Shown here one piece after another: positions 32,967 through 41,206 of a DNA stretch of 64,000 nt. The notes beneath the pieces are model-generated. The model was given only the letters and a program-made list of their open reading frames with translations, was not told the origin of the DNA and did no database searches. Each line of letters starts with the position of its first letter. The first letter of the stretch is position 1. The stretch is from an uncultured Hoeflea sp. (lineage in GTDB: Bacteria > Pseudomonadota > Alphaproteobacteria > Rhizobiales > Rhizobiaceae): the NCBI RefSeq assembly GCF_947501405.1, contig NZ_CANMVK010000001.1:310001-374000 (forward strand), given 5' to 3'. The translations under genes and the position numbers were made by a program.

Positions 32967-33314
32967 TCAGGGGGCAGCCGGTTTGGGCAACCAGAGATAG
33001 GCAAAGAGCATCGCAGCCGCCGCCCAGTCGGCGATCATGATCAGCGTCCACCACCAGCCCGGCACCGCGCCGGCACCCGTGGTGCTCACCAGCGATACGA
33101 TGCCACCCGCCAGCATCAGCAAGAATGTCAGCCAGGCGAGCCAGCGGCGATTGCCAAGCAGCAGATAGCCGATTGCCGCATAGAGGATGCCAACAGCCAC
33201 AAGCATTAGCGGCAGGCCTGAAAATCCGCCGACCAGCGGAGCGAGAACGTGCAGCGCGGCTGAAGCGAAGATGAACAGCGCGGCAAGGCCAAGGGGTCTG
33301 GAGGTGGCAAACAT
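32967..33314 (-). CDS. Four-TM membrane protein of the ior operon
   Basis: A 115-aa membrane protein with four helices (about 5-25, 33-53, 59-80, 88-108) and little else. The last helix contains A-D-W-A-A-A-A-M-L-F. It is the last gene of the molybdenum hydroxylase operon, 10 bases after the di-heme cytochrome gene, which suggests a role in anchoring the complex or in passing electrons to the membrane. No heme or quinone motif is obvious. AGGAAA lies about seven bases before the ATG. It ends 20 bases from the convergent hydroxylase gene. Confidence 0.7.
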   Translation of the reverse strand: MFATSRPLGLAALFIFASAALHVLAPLVGGFSGLPLMLVAVGILYAAIGYLLLGNRRWLAWLTFLLMLAGGIVSLVSTTGAGAVPGWWWTLIMIADWAAAAMLFAYLWLPKPAAP

Positions 33315-33324
33315 CGCAGATTTC

Positions 33325-33978
33325 CTATTCGGCCGGGCAGGGCGTGCCCGCAGCGGCCCATTTCATCAGGGCGTCCATCGCCATTTGCAATGAATGTGGC
33401 GCCGGCTCGCGGCCGCCGCCGGGGTTCCACGCCCAGTGCAGGATCACATCGTGGTCGAGATGCTCGGCGACTTCGCGAATGCTGCGGTCGCCGTTGCGTT
33501 CCGGGTCCCTGAGCTGGTTGCAGACATAGCTTGAGGATTTGCCGAACCATTCGGCCTCCACCGGCGCCAATTGCCAGGCACCGGCGACGCGGGGCGCGGC
33601 ATGAGGCTCCGCATTGGCATCAGGATCGGGCCCGCTCAGTGTTGTGTGGCAGGTCGAACACATCAGCGTCTCGACGCCGATACGGCTTTCGCCGGCATTG
33701 ACGTTCATGCCGTGGGGACGGGCCTTGCCGAGGCTCGCGCCATAGCTCGGTCCTGTCCACATCGGCTGGTTGCTGGCCCCGACATGGCAATTGGAGCAGC
33801 GCGGATGGGAGGCGACCTCATAGTAGGTCTGCCAGTTGGTCAGCCCCTCTTCGCGGGTGACCGAGCCGTCCGCGAACTCGTTGACCACACCGCCGCTCCC
33901 GGTTTCCGCGGTGGCGGCGGACGGCGAGAGCGCAAACAGGGCGGCAGAGAGGATCGCGGCGATGGTGGTGGTTTTCAT
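33325..33978 (-). CDS. Periplasmic di-heme cytochrome c
   Basis: A 217-aa protein with a cleavable signal peptide (1-24, ending T-A-E) and two c-type heme sites, C-S-N-C-H at 61-65 and C-S-T-C-H at 107-111. The rest is low in hydrophobicity, with a W-A-W-N-P-G-G-G segment near the end that recalls other cytochromes beside IorAB-type enzymes. It follows iorB after 11 bases and likely accepts electrons from the molybdenum enzyme. ATG 33978 is taken as the start because it opens the signal peptide. Confidence 0.85.
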   Translation of the reverse strand: MKTTTIAAILSAALFALSPSAATAETGSGGVVNEFADGSVTREEGLTNWQTYYEVASHPRCSNCHVGASNQPMWTGPSYGASLGKARPHGMNVNAGESRIGVETLMCSTCHTTLSGPDPDANAEPHAAPRVAGAWQLAPVEAEWFGKSSSYVCNQLRDPERNGDRSIREVAEHLDHDVILHWAWNPGGGREPAPHSLQMAMDALMKWAAAGTPCPAE

Positions 33979-33989
33979 GATGACCGGCC

Positions 33990-36233
33990 TCATGCGAAAT
34001 CGACGAATTTGTGGAACGGCATTTCGCGCAGGCGGATGCCGGTGGCCGCAAAGATCGCCGCTGCCAGGGCCGGCGCCGCCGGTGGCACGGGCGGCTCGCC
34101 GATGCCCAGCGTGCGGCTGCCGTTCTCCAGCCCCCGCACCTCGATGACCGGGCATTGATGCATGCGCATGCCCTCAAAGACGTGGAAATTGTCCTGATCG
34201 GCGATTCCGTCGGTGTAGGTGATTTCGCAGTTCATGGCGTGGCCGAGGCCGAAAATCACCCCGCCCTTGACCAGATTGTCGAAATTGACCGGATCGATCA
34301 CCGTTCCCACTTCGGCGGCGACATAGGCCTTGTCGATCTTGATCCCGGCATCGGTGTTGGTGACTTCGATCACCTCGGCGCAATGTACGCCAAAGGACTG
34401 CGTGAGCGCCACGCCGCGACCGCGGCCATCGCCGAGCACGCCGTCCCAGCCAGACATCTCGGCAACAGCCTCGAGCGCCTTGCGGGCTTCGGGAATGTTG
34501 CAAAGCCGCAGCCGCTCTTCGAGCGGGTCGGCGCCGGCGGCGTGGATCAGTTCATCAAGGCCGGCATTGTAGAAGAAGCCGTTTGACGATGCACCCACCG
34601 CGCGCCAGGAGCTGATCGGAGCCAGTTCCGGCGCCCGGTAGCCGGTGACACGCAGGTTCGGGATGGCGAAAGGCTGATCCCAGGCGCCGGCCACGATCAT
34701 GCTGTCGGGACCTGGTACTGACAGACCCTGGCGGGCCATTTGCGAGGCCACCACAGATGGCATCGAGATGCCCAGATCATAGGCCTCGACCTTGCCGTCG
34801 CGGACCGAGCCGCGCATCCGCGCCATGGCGATCTGGCGGGGGAAGTCATGGACCATGTCTTCTTCGCGTGAATAGGTAAGCTTGACCGGTGTGCCCTTCA
34901 TCTGCATGGCGATTTCGGTTGCCTGCTTGACCACTTCATCCTCAAGCCGGTGGCCGAAGCTGCCGCCCATATAGAGCACATGCACCTTGACCTGATCGGG
35001 ATCGAGGCCGGTGATCTTGCCGACATTGTTCTGGATAAAGCGCGGGATCTGGGTTCCGGTCCAGATCTCGGCGCCGTCCTCGTCAATGCGCACGATGGCG
35101 CTGATCGGCTCCAGCGGTGCGTGTGCCAGATAGGGAGCGCGGAACTCGGCGCTGATCAGCCCGGCGGTTTCGGCGAAGGCGTGTTCCACATTGCCGTCAT
35201 CGCGCTTGCGGCTGTCTATGGCATCGTCGTTGAAGCTTTCGGCGAGCGCCTGCCAGTGATCCTCCATGGCGGCGGGAAAGGGCGCGGGACCCCAGTCAAA
35301 TTCGATCGCCCGGGCGGCCTGGAAGGCGCGCCAGGTGTTGTTGGCAACCACGCCGACGCCGCCGGTTACCGGAACCACAGCCTTGATGCCGCGCATCTTG
35401 AGCGCCTCGCTGGCGTCAAAGCTGTTCATCGGTCCGATCTGGGCGGGGTTGAGTACGATGGTTGCATGCACCATGCCGTCGATCTTGTAATCAACACCGT
35501 AGTTCAGGGTGCCGGTGGATTTCGGCACGATATCCACGCGCTGCATGGGCTTGCCGATCAGCCGCCATTCGGACGGATCTCGCAAGGCGGTGTCCTGCGG
35601 CGGCTCGATGTCTGCGGCAATGGTGGCAAGGTCCGAATAGGGGATGGATGTGCCGTCAGGCAGCATCACCTGACCGGCCTGTGTCTTGAGCTCACCTGCC
35701 GCGACACCGGTTTTCTGCGCTGCCGCCAGTTTCAGCGTTTCGCGTGCCGCGGCACCGGCCTGGCGCAGTTTGACAAAGCCATCGGGGACCGTGGTCGACC
35801 CGCCGGTGACTTGCATTCCCATGGTCTTAATCGCCGCGGACAACGCCCCGTGGGTCATCCAGTTGGCGATCCCGTCGCCCGGAGCCATGAAGGCGGCTCC
35901 CTCTTCGGCAAACGCCCTGTTCCAATAGGCGGGCGCGGGTGGTCCCGGGTCGACCTTGATCTGGTCAAGTTCGACATCAAGTTCCTCGGCGATCAGTGCC
36001 GCCTGAACCGAATAGGCACCCTGGCCCTTGTCGGCCCGGGGGGTGATCAGCGTGACGCCATCACCATCGATGCGCACATAGGGCGTGAGCGCAGCTTCGT
36101 TGTCGCCGAGACCGTCGAGCAGCGGGTTGGCGTGCGGTTTGCCCACAGCGTAGGCGCCGAACGCCACGCCGCCAGCCACGGCCGTGGAACCGATCAGAAA
36201 GGCGCGGCGGGTGAAAGTTTTCAAACGGCCCAT
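33990..36233 (-). CDS. Molybdopterin-binding subunit of an isoquinoline 1-oxidoreductase-type hydroxylase
   Basis: A 747-aa large subunit of the xanthine dehydrogenase family, IorB type. The twin-arginine signal T-R-R-A-F-L-I-G at about 8-15 indicates export in folded form with its cofactor. Family motifs include G-D-G-V-T-L-I-T-P-R-A-D-K-G-Q-G near the N-terminus, G-G-S-F-G-H-R near the middle (Moco pocket), and G-I-G-E-P-P-V near the C-terminus with the conserved active-site Glu. Such enzymes hydroxylate N-heterocycles or oxidise aldehydes with water as oxygen source. The one-base spacing to the small subunit gene shows an operon. Confidence 0.9.
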   Translation of the reverse strand: MGRLKTFTRRAFLIGSTAVAGGVAFGAYAVGKPHANPLLDGLGDNEAALTPYVRIDGDGVTLITPRADKGQGAYSVQAALIAEELDVELDQIKVDPGPPAPAYWNRAFAEEGAAFMAPGDGIANWMTHGALSAAIKTMGMQVTGGSTTVPDGFVKLRQAGAAARETLKLAAAQKTGVAAGELKTQAGQVMLPDGTSIPYSDLATIAADIEPPQDTALRDPSEWRLIGKPMQRVDIVPKSTGTLNYGVDYKIDGMVHATIVLNPAQIGPMNSFDASEALKMRGIKAVVPVTGGVGVVANNTWRAFQAARAIEFDWGPAPFPAAMEDHWQALAESFNDDAIDSRKRDDGNVEHAFAETAGLISAEFRAPYLAHAPLEPISAIVRIDEDGAEIWTGTQIPRFIQNNVGKITGLDPDQVKVHVLYMGGSFGHRLEDEVVKQATEIAMQMKGTPVKLTYSREEDMVHDFPRQIAMARMRGSVRDGKVEAYDLGISMPSVVASQMARQGLSVPGPDSMIVAGAWDQPFAIPNLRVTGYRAPELAPISSWRAVGASSNGFFYNAGLDELIHAAGADPLEERLRLCNIPEARKALEAVAEMSGWDGVLGDGRGRGVALTQSFGVHCAEVIEVTNTDAGIKIDKAYVAAEVGTVIDPVNFDNLVKGGVIFGLGHAMNCEITYTDGIADQDNFHVFEGMRMHQCPVIEVRGLENGSRTLGIGEPPVPPAAPALAAAIFAATGIRLREMPFHKFVDFA

Positions 36234-36234
36234 G

Positions 36235-36693
36235 TCACACGCTCCTGAGGCTGGTTGCAGCGGACTTGATGGCCTCGCGGATGCGCGGATAGGTGCCGCA
36301 GCGGCACAGATTGGCGCTCATCACCGCGTCAATGTCGTCATCGCTGGGATTGTCGTTGGTATCGAGAAGGGCTGCGGCGGCCATGATCTGGCCCGACTGG
36401 CAATAGCCGCACTGGGCCACCTGATGTTCGATCCAGGCCGCCTGTACTGCGTGCAGCGCATCCGGCGTGCCCAGACCCTCGATCGTGGTCACTTCCCCAT
36501 CGAGATCGCCGACGCGCAACTGACAGGAGCGGACGGCCAGGCCATCGACATGGACGGTGCAGGCGCCGCACTGGGCAATGCCGCAGCCATATTTGACGCC
36601 GGTTATTCCGAGCTCGTCGCGCAACACCCACAAAAGCGGCATGTCGGGTTCGACATCCACATCCCGGGTTTGGCCATTGACGGAAATTTTCAT
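36235..36693 (-). CDS. (2Fe-2S)-binding subunit of the same hydroxylase
   Basis: A 152-aa small subunit with two [2Fe-2S] clusters. The plant-type N-terminal cluster is held by C37, C42, C45 and C57 ([11 protein letters not shown]). The helical C-terminal cluster is held by C95, C98, C130 and C132 (C-G-Y-C ... L-C-R-C-G). It has no signal peptide and presumably travels through Tat with the large subunit. It is the first gene of the four-gene operon. The divergent TetR regulator lies about 140 bases away with an operator between them. Confidence 0.92.
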   Translation of the reverse strand: MKISVNGQTRDVDVEPDMPLLWVLRDELGITGVKYGCGIAQCGACTVHVDGLAVRSCQLRVGDLDGEVTTIEGLGTPDALHAVQAAWIEHQVAQCGYCQSGQIMAAAALLDTNDNPSDDDIDAVMSANLCRCGTYPRIREAIKSAATSLRSV

Positions 36694-36802
36694 GCCCTTG
36701 CCTCCAAGCCTTACAATGGTCGATAAGTCGGTCTCGTCGGCTCATCCGGCGTGCGGCGGGCGGGGGCCTTGCCTTGAGTTCACCGGAGTTCCTATGATAG
36801 AT

Positions 36803-36827
36803 TTGACAAATCAACAAAAATTGTCAA
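36803..36827. promoter_or_regulatory. TetR operator between the ior operon and its regulator
   Basis: TTGACAA (36803-36809) and TTGTCAA (36821-36827) form perfect 7-bp arms around an 11-base AT-rich centre, ending 7 bases before the TetR start. The TTGACA also serves as a possible -35. Confidence 0.6.
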
Positions 36828-36834
36828 GTTGTTT

Positions 36835-37401
36835 ATGATGACTGAGCGGCATCACAAGATCCTTGATGCGGCGATTGCGGTGTTTTCGCGCTATGGGCTG
36901 CGCAAGGCGACCATGGGAGATATCGCCGAGCAAGCCGGGATTTCGCGGCAGACGCTTTATGCGCGTTACGCCAACAAGGACGAGATCATGGCGGCGGCGA
37001 TGCAGCGGATCGCCGATCAGGTTTGCCATGAGGTGAGGGAAAGCTGGCACCCAACGCAAAGCCTGTCGGAACAGCTTGATTTGTTTCTTGACTGCGCCAT
37101 CGTCCGGTTTTTTGAACAGGTCCGGCAAATGCCCGATGCCAGTGACCTGCTGACCGGTCAGGGTGAGAGCGGATTGTCATCCCAAGCCATGGTCGAAAGT
37201 GGCAAGATTGCTTTGCTCATCGAGCTTTTTGAACCTTATGCGGATGTGCTGGCAGCGCGAGGCAGCAACCCATCCGAACTGGCGGAGTTTTTCTTCACCA
37301 CCGGGGTCAGCTTCAATTTCACCGCGCGCGATCTTTCTCACCTCACCACATTGCTTGGCACCTTGAAACTGAGTGCGCTGACCATGCTGGGCGAAGCCTA
37401 G
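36835..37401 (+). CDS. TetR-family transcriptional regulator
   Basis: A 188-aa TetR protein. The HTH at about 27-50 reads A-T-M-G-D-I-A-E-Q-A-G-I-S-R-Q-T-L-Y-A-R-Y, ending in the standard TetR form. The C-terminal half is a helical ligand domain. It starts at ATG 36835 or 36838; a TTG at 36829 would overlap the operator. It is divergent from the molybdenum hydroxylase operon and is its most likely repressor, releasing it when the substrate or a related aromatic is present. Confidence 0.85.
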   Translation: MMTERHHKILDAAIAVFSRYGLRKATMGDIAEQAGISRQTLYARYANKDEIMAAAMQRIADQVCHEVRESWHPTQSLSEQLDLFLDCAIVRFFEQVRQMPDASDLLTGQGESGLSSQAMVESGKIALLIELFEPYADVLAARGSNPSELAEFFFTTGVSFNFTARDLSHLTTLLGTLKLSALTMLGEA

Positions 37402-37583
37402 ATCGTTTCACGTATTGTCAGAACCGGGATACCGATTTCATCCGTAGGTTTCGTTCATGCATTCAGGTGCAACCGATTCCATCCTAACCCGAATGGCTCC
37501 AAGAGCGAGGCAGCTTGTGGAATGCATGTCGTGCGCGCCGACCTTCGTACTTTCTTTCTGCCCTGTCGCCCGAGTGCTTGCCG

Positions 37584-37597
37584 TTGACCGATGTCAA
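37584..37597. promoter_or_regulatory. FNR/FixK-type box
   Basis: TTGAC-CGAT-GTCAA, 5-bp complementary arms with the 4-base spacer typical of FNR/FixK/Dnr sites. The half-site directly continues into a second perfect palindrome, TCAATGC/GCATTGA (37594-37607). It lies about 70 bases before the SH3b gene. Confidence 0.5.
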
Positions 37598-37665
37598 TGC
37601 GCATTGATTGGACCGGGAGCAGCCTAAGCTTCCCATCGGAGTGGTTTAGTGGGAAGGGCAAGATC

Positions 37666-38025
37666 ATGAATCCATTGAGCAAACGGTTCGCGTTTATAGT
37701 CTGCGCCGCGGGATTGGCGGCGGTGCTGACCGGCCCGGCCCAGGCCGGCGACTGCACGGGCTATGTCGTCGGGGTCAAACCGCTCAGCCAGTACAATCAC
37801 GCAGCCGGAAACGGCTTTCTAGCGGTCCGTACGGGACCGGGCACCAAATACCGTCAGATCGGCGAGGTCTACCGGGGTGACGAAGTGTCGGTCTATGACC
37901 GCCGTGGAAACTGGTACGGCATCACCTGCATGTCGGGCCGTTGCACCAGCCCGCTTTGGGGCACACCGATGCCCTCCGGCTGGGTTTACAGCAAGTATGT
38001 CGATGCGGACGGTGTTTGCCCCTGA
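37666..38025 (+). CDS. Small exported SH3b-type protein
   Basis: A 119-aa secreted protein. The signal peptide covers about 1-27 (ending A-Q-A-G). Residues about 45-115 are a bacterial SH3-like fold with L-A-V-R-T-G-P-G-T-K-Y and R-G-D-E-V-S-V-Y-D-R-R-G-N-W-Y, followed by G-W-V-Y-S-K-Y-V. Cys at about 30, 86, 91 and 118 could form disulfides. Such domains often bind peptidoglycan or other periplasmic partners. AAGGG lies eight bases upstream of the ATG. The FNR-type box upstream suggests oxygen-linked control. Confidence 0.8.
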   Translation: MNPLSKRFAFIVCAAGLAAVLTGPAQAGDCTGYVVGVKPLSQYNHAAGNGFLAVRTGPGTKYRQIGEVYRGDEVSVYDRRGNWYGITCMSGRCTSPLWGTPMPSGWVYSKYVDADGVCP

Positions 38026-38316
38026 CAACGAAGTGTTCTGCGGGTGGATTGAATCCGAATGAATGTTCCGGGTGTCAGAACTTCGTACCTGATCGTTCGC
38101 GTCGAGCACGATTGCTGAACACATTATCTGCAAAGGCGCGAAAACCGCTCGCCCAGCCGCACGTGGCATCAGGCGCTGGCGCTGGCGCTGTTAAGGGTCG
38201 CGGATGAGCAAGCTCGCGCCACCCGGTATGGGGCGGCGCGATGCTGCGCGGCCGCCCCGATGCGGGCGGCCATCCGGGTGGCCGGGAACCATGCGGCGCC
38301 TGGCAATCAATTCGGA
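38026..38316. other. Convergent intergenic with nested GC-rich hairpins
   Basis: The space between the converging SH3b and DUF2087-type genes. It contains a triplicated GGCGCT unit (about 38172-38189) and a nested structure at 38219-38281. The outer arms are CCACCCGG/CCGGGTGG (38219-38226, 38274-38281). The inner arms GGGGCGGC/GCCGCCCC (38230-38237, 38251-38258) can be replaced by GCCGCCC/GGGCGGC (38251-38257, 38264-38270). There is no T tract; it may still end transcription from both sides. Confidence 0.5.
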
Positions 38317-38871
38317 TCAGCGCCCGGTATTGCGCTCCCGCCGAGTTTCCAGAAGCGAAATCAACGCGCGTGCCTCGGCCGGTGGCGACAGTTCCTTGCG
38401 GCAGTAGTCCGTTCCATCCGGATTGCGCGTGACCATGCCGAGGCTGCACAGGGTACGGCGCAGAATGGCGGGATCGTCAAACAGATGAGCCTTGCGCAGT
38501 CGTGCATTGATGTCGTGCTCGGTCATCAATGTCCGCGCTGGCAACGCGGCCCAGAACGCCCAGAGGCAGAGGTCCTGAACCTTGCGCCGCGATGGCCATT
38601 GTCGCAGGCGCCCGCCGGGATCGAACTGGTTCAGGGTGCGCTCGACCAGAAGATGGTCGATGATTTGCGGTATATGTGGTTTTGCCAGGCGTTCACCAGC
38701 CAATCGGGCGGCGCGCAGATGCTGGAAATTGCGAAACCCGGCGGCGCGGGAAACCATGTTCATCAGGCTCAGATGAGAGGGAGGTTCACTGCTCTCGCTG
38801 ATTTGCCGCGCCAGCGCGCGGGTGAACGGGGAGATATCCTCCACCACGAGCGGAATCGATTGCTTTGACAT
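38317..38871 (-). CDS. DUF2087-type regulator-like protein
   Basis: A 184-aa protein. The C-terminal half has the DUF2087 pattern: R-Q-W-P-S-R-R-K-V-Q at about 96-105, a helix ending L-W-A-F-W, T-E-H-D-I-N-A-R-L, then D-D-P-A-I-L-R-R-T-L and G-T-D-Y-C-R-K. The domain is often fused to HTH regulators. The N-terminal half (about 20-70) is helical with S-R-A-A-G-F-R-N-F-Q-H-L-R-A, which resembles a small DNA-binding or glyoxalase-associated segment. ATG 38871 is chosen over a long open extension. Function not established. Confidence 0.75.
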   Translation of the reverse strand: MSKQSIPLVVEDISPFTRALARQISESSEPPSHLSLMNMVSRAAGFRNFQHLRAARLAGERLAKPHIPQIIDHLLVERTLNQFDPGGRLRQWPSRRKVQDLCLWAFWAALPARTLMTEHDINARLRKAHLFDDPAILRRTLCSLGMVTRNPDGTDYCRKELSPPAEARALISLLETRRERNTGR

Positions 38872-39088
38872 GTCGCATCCATTGCGTGTCCGCGGATTGA
38901 TCGCTGGTCGCTGACTTGACGATGCGGACACTGGACGGAAATTGCCAGAATGTGCCGATCCAAATGGCAGGTTTAGCTTCCCTGAAAGGGACAGCGACGC
39001 CTCGGTGACTGCCGACCGTATGCAGCGATTAGCACGGCTTCCGGCGTCGGGCAATGTGCGAGCCCTGTTCACGCTTCCTCCACCTTTC

Positions 39089-39103
39089 CTAACACTTCAT
39101 TAA
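39089..39103 (+). promoter_or_regulatory. CtrA-like binding site
   Basis: CTAA (39089-39092), seven bases, TTAA (39100-39103); the alphaproteobacterial CtrA consensus is TTAA-N7-TTAA. It lies about 60 bases before the mraZ repeats. One mismatch in the first half. Confidence 0.35.
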
Positions 39104-39155
39104 TCCTGACGGGGTATTAACGGGCAGTATTCCGGGGGCGCTTGGTGGACATCTT

Positions 39156-39189
39156 CCCATTGACGCCCATATTAGCCCATGATATCCCA
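39156..39189. promoter_or_regulatory. MraZ operator (four 10-bp-spaced CCCA/TGGG units) over the dcw promoter
   Basis: CCCA occurs at 39156, 39166, 39176 and 39186, exactly every 10 bases; the first three are CCCAT, the last CCCAA. On the minus strand these are TGGG units. MraZ of E. coli is known to bind direct TGGGN repeats separated by 5 bases (10-bp period) at its own promoter. A TTGACG (39160-39165) and a -10-like ATATCC (39182-39187) are interleaved with them, so binding would block transcription of the whole cluster. Confidence 0.7.
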
Positions 39190-39365
39190 AATGCCCAAGA
39201 TCAGCAGGCGGGCGTCCGCCGATTTTCCCGATTTCGGACTGCGGTTCCTCACCGGACACGCAACGGCAGATAGCGCCGGATCGAGCTCCGAAGACGAGGA
39301 AAAACCCGGACGAAGCGGAGGGTCGATGGCGTGGGGTCAGAAGGCGGAAGCGGCGGTAGAGCGTT

Positions 39366-39794
39366 ATGAACCGGTTCCTGTCGCATGCGACAAACAGGAT
39401 CGATTCGAAGGGGCGGGTATCCGTTCCCTCGATGTTTCGCTCCGTGCTGGCCAGATCGGCGGTCGAAGAGCTCTATGTCTGGCAGGATTTCGTGTTTCCG
39501 GCGGTTTCGATGGCCGGTCCGGAGGTGCTCGAACGCTTCGAGCGGATGATCGGATCGCAGGACCCGTTTTCGCTGGAGGCCAACAAGATGTCGCTGCTCA
39601 TTCACGGCGGCGGGGTGTTCATGAAGCTCGATGGCGAAGGCCGGCTTCTGGTGACGGATTTTATCCGCGATTTCACGGGCATCACCGACAAGGTGACGTT
39701 TGCGGGGCGCGGCGACCATTTTCAGCTCTGGGAACCGGCTGCATTCGAGGACATGCAGTCGCAAGCCCGGAAAGACCGGACGGCCAGTTCCTGA
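39366..39794 (+). CDS. mraZ: Transcriptional regulator MraZ
   Basis: A 142-aa MraZ protein of two SpoVT/AbrB-type half-domains, each with its D-x-K-G-R-(V/L) loop: D-S-K-G-R-V-S-V-P near residue 13 and the variant D-G-E-G-R-L-L-V near residue 88. It forms a ring-like oligomer that binds repeated DNA sites and represses the dcw promoter. It is the first gene of the division and cell-wall cluster, and rsmH follows after 26 bases. A repeat array fitting its binding site lies about 180 bases upstream. Start codon as given; the Shine-Dalgarno (GGTAGAG) is weak. Confidence 0.93.
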   Translation: MNRFLSHATNRIDSKGRVSVPSMFRSVLARSAVEELYVWQDFVFPAVSMAGPEVLERFERMIGSQDPFSLEANKMSLLIHGGGVFMKLDGEGRLLVTDFIRDFTGITDKVTFAGRGDHFQLWEPAAFEDMQSQARKDRTASS

Positions 39795-39820
39795 CCGTCC
39801 AACACGGATGGAGAAACGGA

Positions 39821-40846
39821 ATGGTGGCGGACAGGGGCGACGGTGATGCTGACGCCCATGGCGGACCGGTCCGCCACATTCCGGTTCTTCTCCGCGAAGT
39901 TCTGGCGGCGCTTGAGCCGCAACCCGGCGAGACCATCGTTGACGGTACGTTCGGGGCAGGCGGCTACACCGCCGCCATTCTCGACGCCGGGGCGAGCGTG
40001 ATCGCCTTTGACCGCGATCCCGACGCAATCGCTGCGGGTGCGGCGATGGTCGAGACTGCGGGAGGGCGGCTCAGCCTGGTTCACGACAATTTCTCGCAGA
40101 TGCTCGATCATACCAATGAGGCAAGCCTTGACGGCGTGGTGATCGATATCGGTGTGTCATCGATGCAGATCGATGAGGCGGAGCGCGGCTTCTCCTTCAT
40201 GCGCGACGGCCCGCTCGACATGCGTATGGCGCAGTCAGGGGTCAGCGCCGCCGATGTGGTCAACCGGGCCAAAGCTTCCGATCTGACGCGGATTTTCGGG
40301 ATCTTGGGCGAAGAGCGTCATGCCGGGCGGATTGCCCGGGCGATCGAGGCGGAGCGCGCCAAACAGCCTTTTTCCACCACGCGGCAACTGGCGGGGCTGA
40401 TTGAAAAAGTGTCGCCGCGCCGCCCGCAAGACAAGATCCACCCCGCGACTCGTGTGTTCCAGGCGCTGCGCACCTATGTCAATGACGAGCTTGGTGAGCT
40501 GGCCGGCGCGCTGTTTGCCGCCGAACGGGCGCTCAAGCCTGGCGGACGGCTGGTGGTTGTCAGTTTCCATTCGCTTGAGGACCGGATCGTCAAGCGCTTC
40601 TTTCTAGATCGCAGCGGCAAGGCGAGCGGCTCGCGGCATATGCCGATGGTGGCTGAACGTCTGGCCGGGTTTACCCCGATCGGCAAGCAGCCGGTGACCG
40701 CGACGGATGCCGAATGCGAAGCCAATCCGCGCGCCCGTTCGGCGAAGCTGCGCGCCGCAACCCGCACCGATGCACCTGCCGGCAAGCCTGACGCCGATCT
40801 TCTTCCTGTTCCCAACCTTGCCGCGCTCGCGGCGCTTGGAGGCTGA
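39821..40846 (+). CDS. rsmH: 16S rRNA (cytosine-1402-N4)-methyltransferase
   Basis: A 341-aa RsmH (formerly MraW) that methylates N4 of C1402 in 16S rRNA with SAM. Features are H-I-P-V-L-L-R-E-V near residue 18, the SAM loop [20 protein letters not shown], and [10 protein letters not shown] near 245. The frame is open 640 bases upstream, overlapping mraZ; ATG 39821 with GGAG eight bases upstream is the proper start. ftsL follows after three bases. Confidence 0.95.
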   Translation: MVADRGDGDADAHGGPVRHIPVLLREVLAALEPQPGETIVDGTFGAGGYTAAILDAGASVIAFDRDPDAIAAGAAMVETAGGRLSLVHDNFSQMLDHTNEASLDGVVIDIGVSSMQIDEAERGFSFMRDGPLDMRMAQSGVSAADVVNRAKASDLTRIFGILGEERHAGRIARAIEAERAKQPFSTTRQLAGLIEKVSPRRPQDKIHPATRVFQALRTYVNDELGELAGALFAAERALKPGGRLVVVSFHSLEDRIVKRFFLDRSGKASGSRHMPMVAERLAGFTPIGKQPVTATDAECEANPRARSAKLRAATRTDAPAGKPDADLLPVPNLAALAALGG

Positions 40847-40849
40847 GAC

Positions 40850-41206
40850 ATGTTGCGAACACTCGACCTTATGCTGGTGGGCGCGATGATAGCGGCGGCG
40901 ACCATCACCTATCAGATCAAGCACAATGCGGAAGAGAAGCTTTCGCAGGTGCGCGAGTTGCAGGCGGCGATCGCGCTGCAGGAAGAAACCATCGACCTTC
41001 TTGAGGCCGACTGGAGCCTGCTCAACCAACCTTCACGGCTACAGCATCTGTCGACCGCCTTTGAAGAGGAGCTCAAATTGAAGCCGATCGAGCCCAGCCA
41101 GTTGGCCACCCCGGATGAGTTGCCAGGGCGCGCTGCCGATTTTGCGCCGCTGGTGGCCGAAGGTGAAGCCGACGCCCCACTGACAACCGGATCGGTGGAG
41201 CCATGA
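40850..41206 (+). CDS. ftsL: Cell division protein FtsL
   Basis: A 118-aa bitopic protein in the invariant place between rsmH and ftsI. It has one N-terminal membrane helix (about 5-21), then a coiled-coil stretch (about 25-60: E-E-K-L-S-Q-V-R-E-L-Q-A-A-I-A and on) and a short periplasmic tail. FtsL forms the FtsQLB complex that activates FtsWI. FtsL is poorly conserved, so the call rests on topology and position. Its last four bases overlap ftsI (ATGA). Confidence 0.85.
   Translation: MLRTLDLMLVGAMIAAATITYQIKHNAEEKLSQVRELQAAIALQEETIDLLEADWSLLNQPSRLQHLSTAFEEELKLKPIEPSQLATPDELPGRAADFAPLVAEGEADAPLTTGSVEP

Larger units (their letters stand above)
38872..39365. other. Long regulatory region and 5' leader upstream of mraZ
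   Basis: About 490 bases with no convincing gene. It holds a CtrA-like box (39089-39103), a four-fold 10-bp repeat with an overlapping promoter-like sequence (39156-39189), and a GC-rich leader of roughly 170 bases before mraZ. A frame open through the leader into rsmH is a chance open frame. Confidence 0.6.

Noticed and set aside
34950-36248. 432-codon plus-strand frame
   Set aside because: Antisense to the Mo-binding subunit gene, which has clear family motifs.
39179-39820. Upstream extension of the rsmH frame
   Set aside because: Would overlap all of mraZ in another frame; rsmH homology begins after ATG 39821 with a proper SD.
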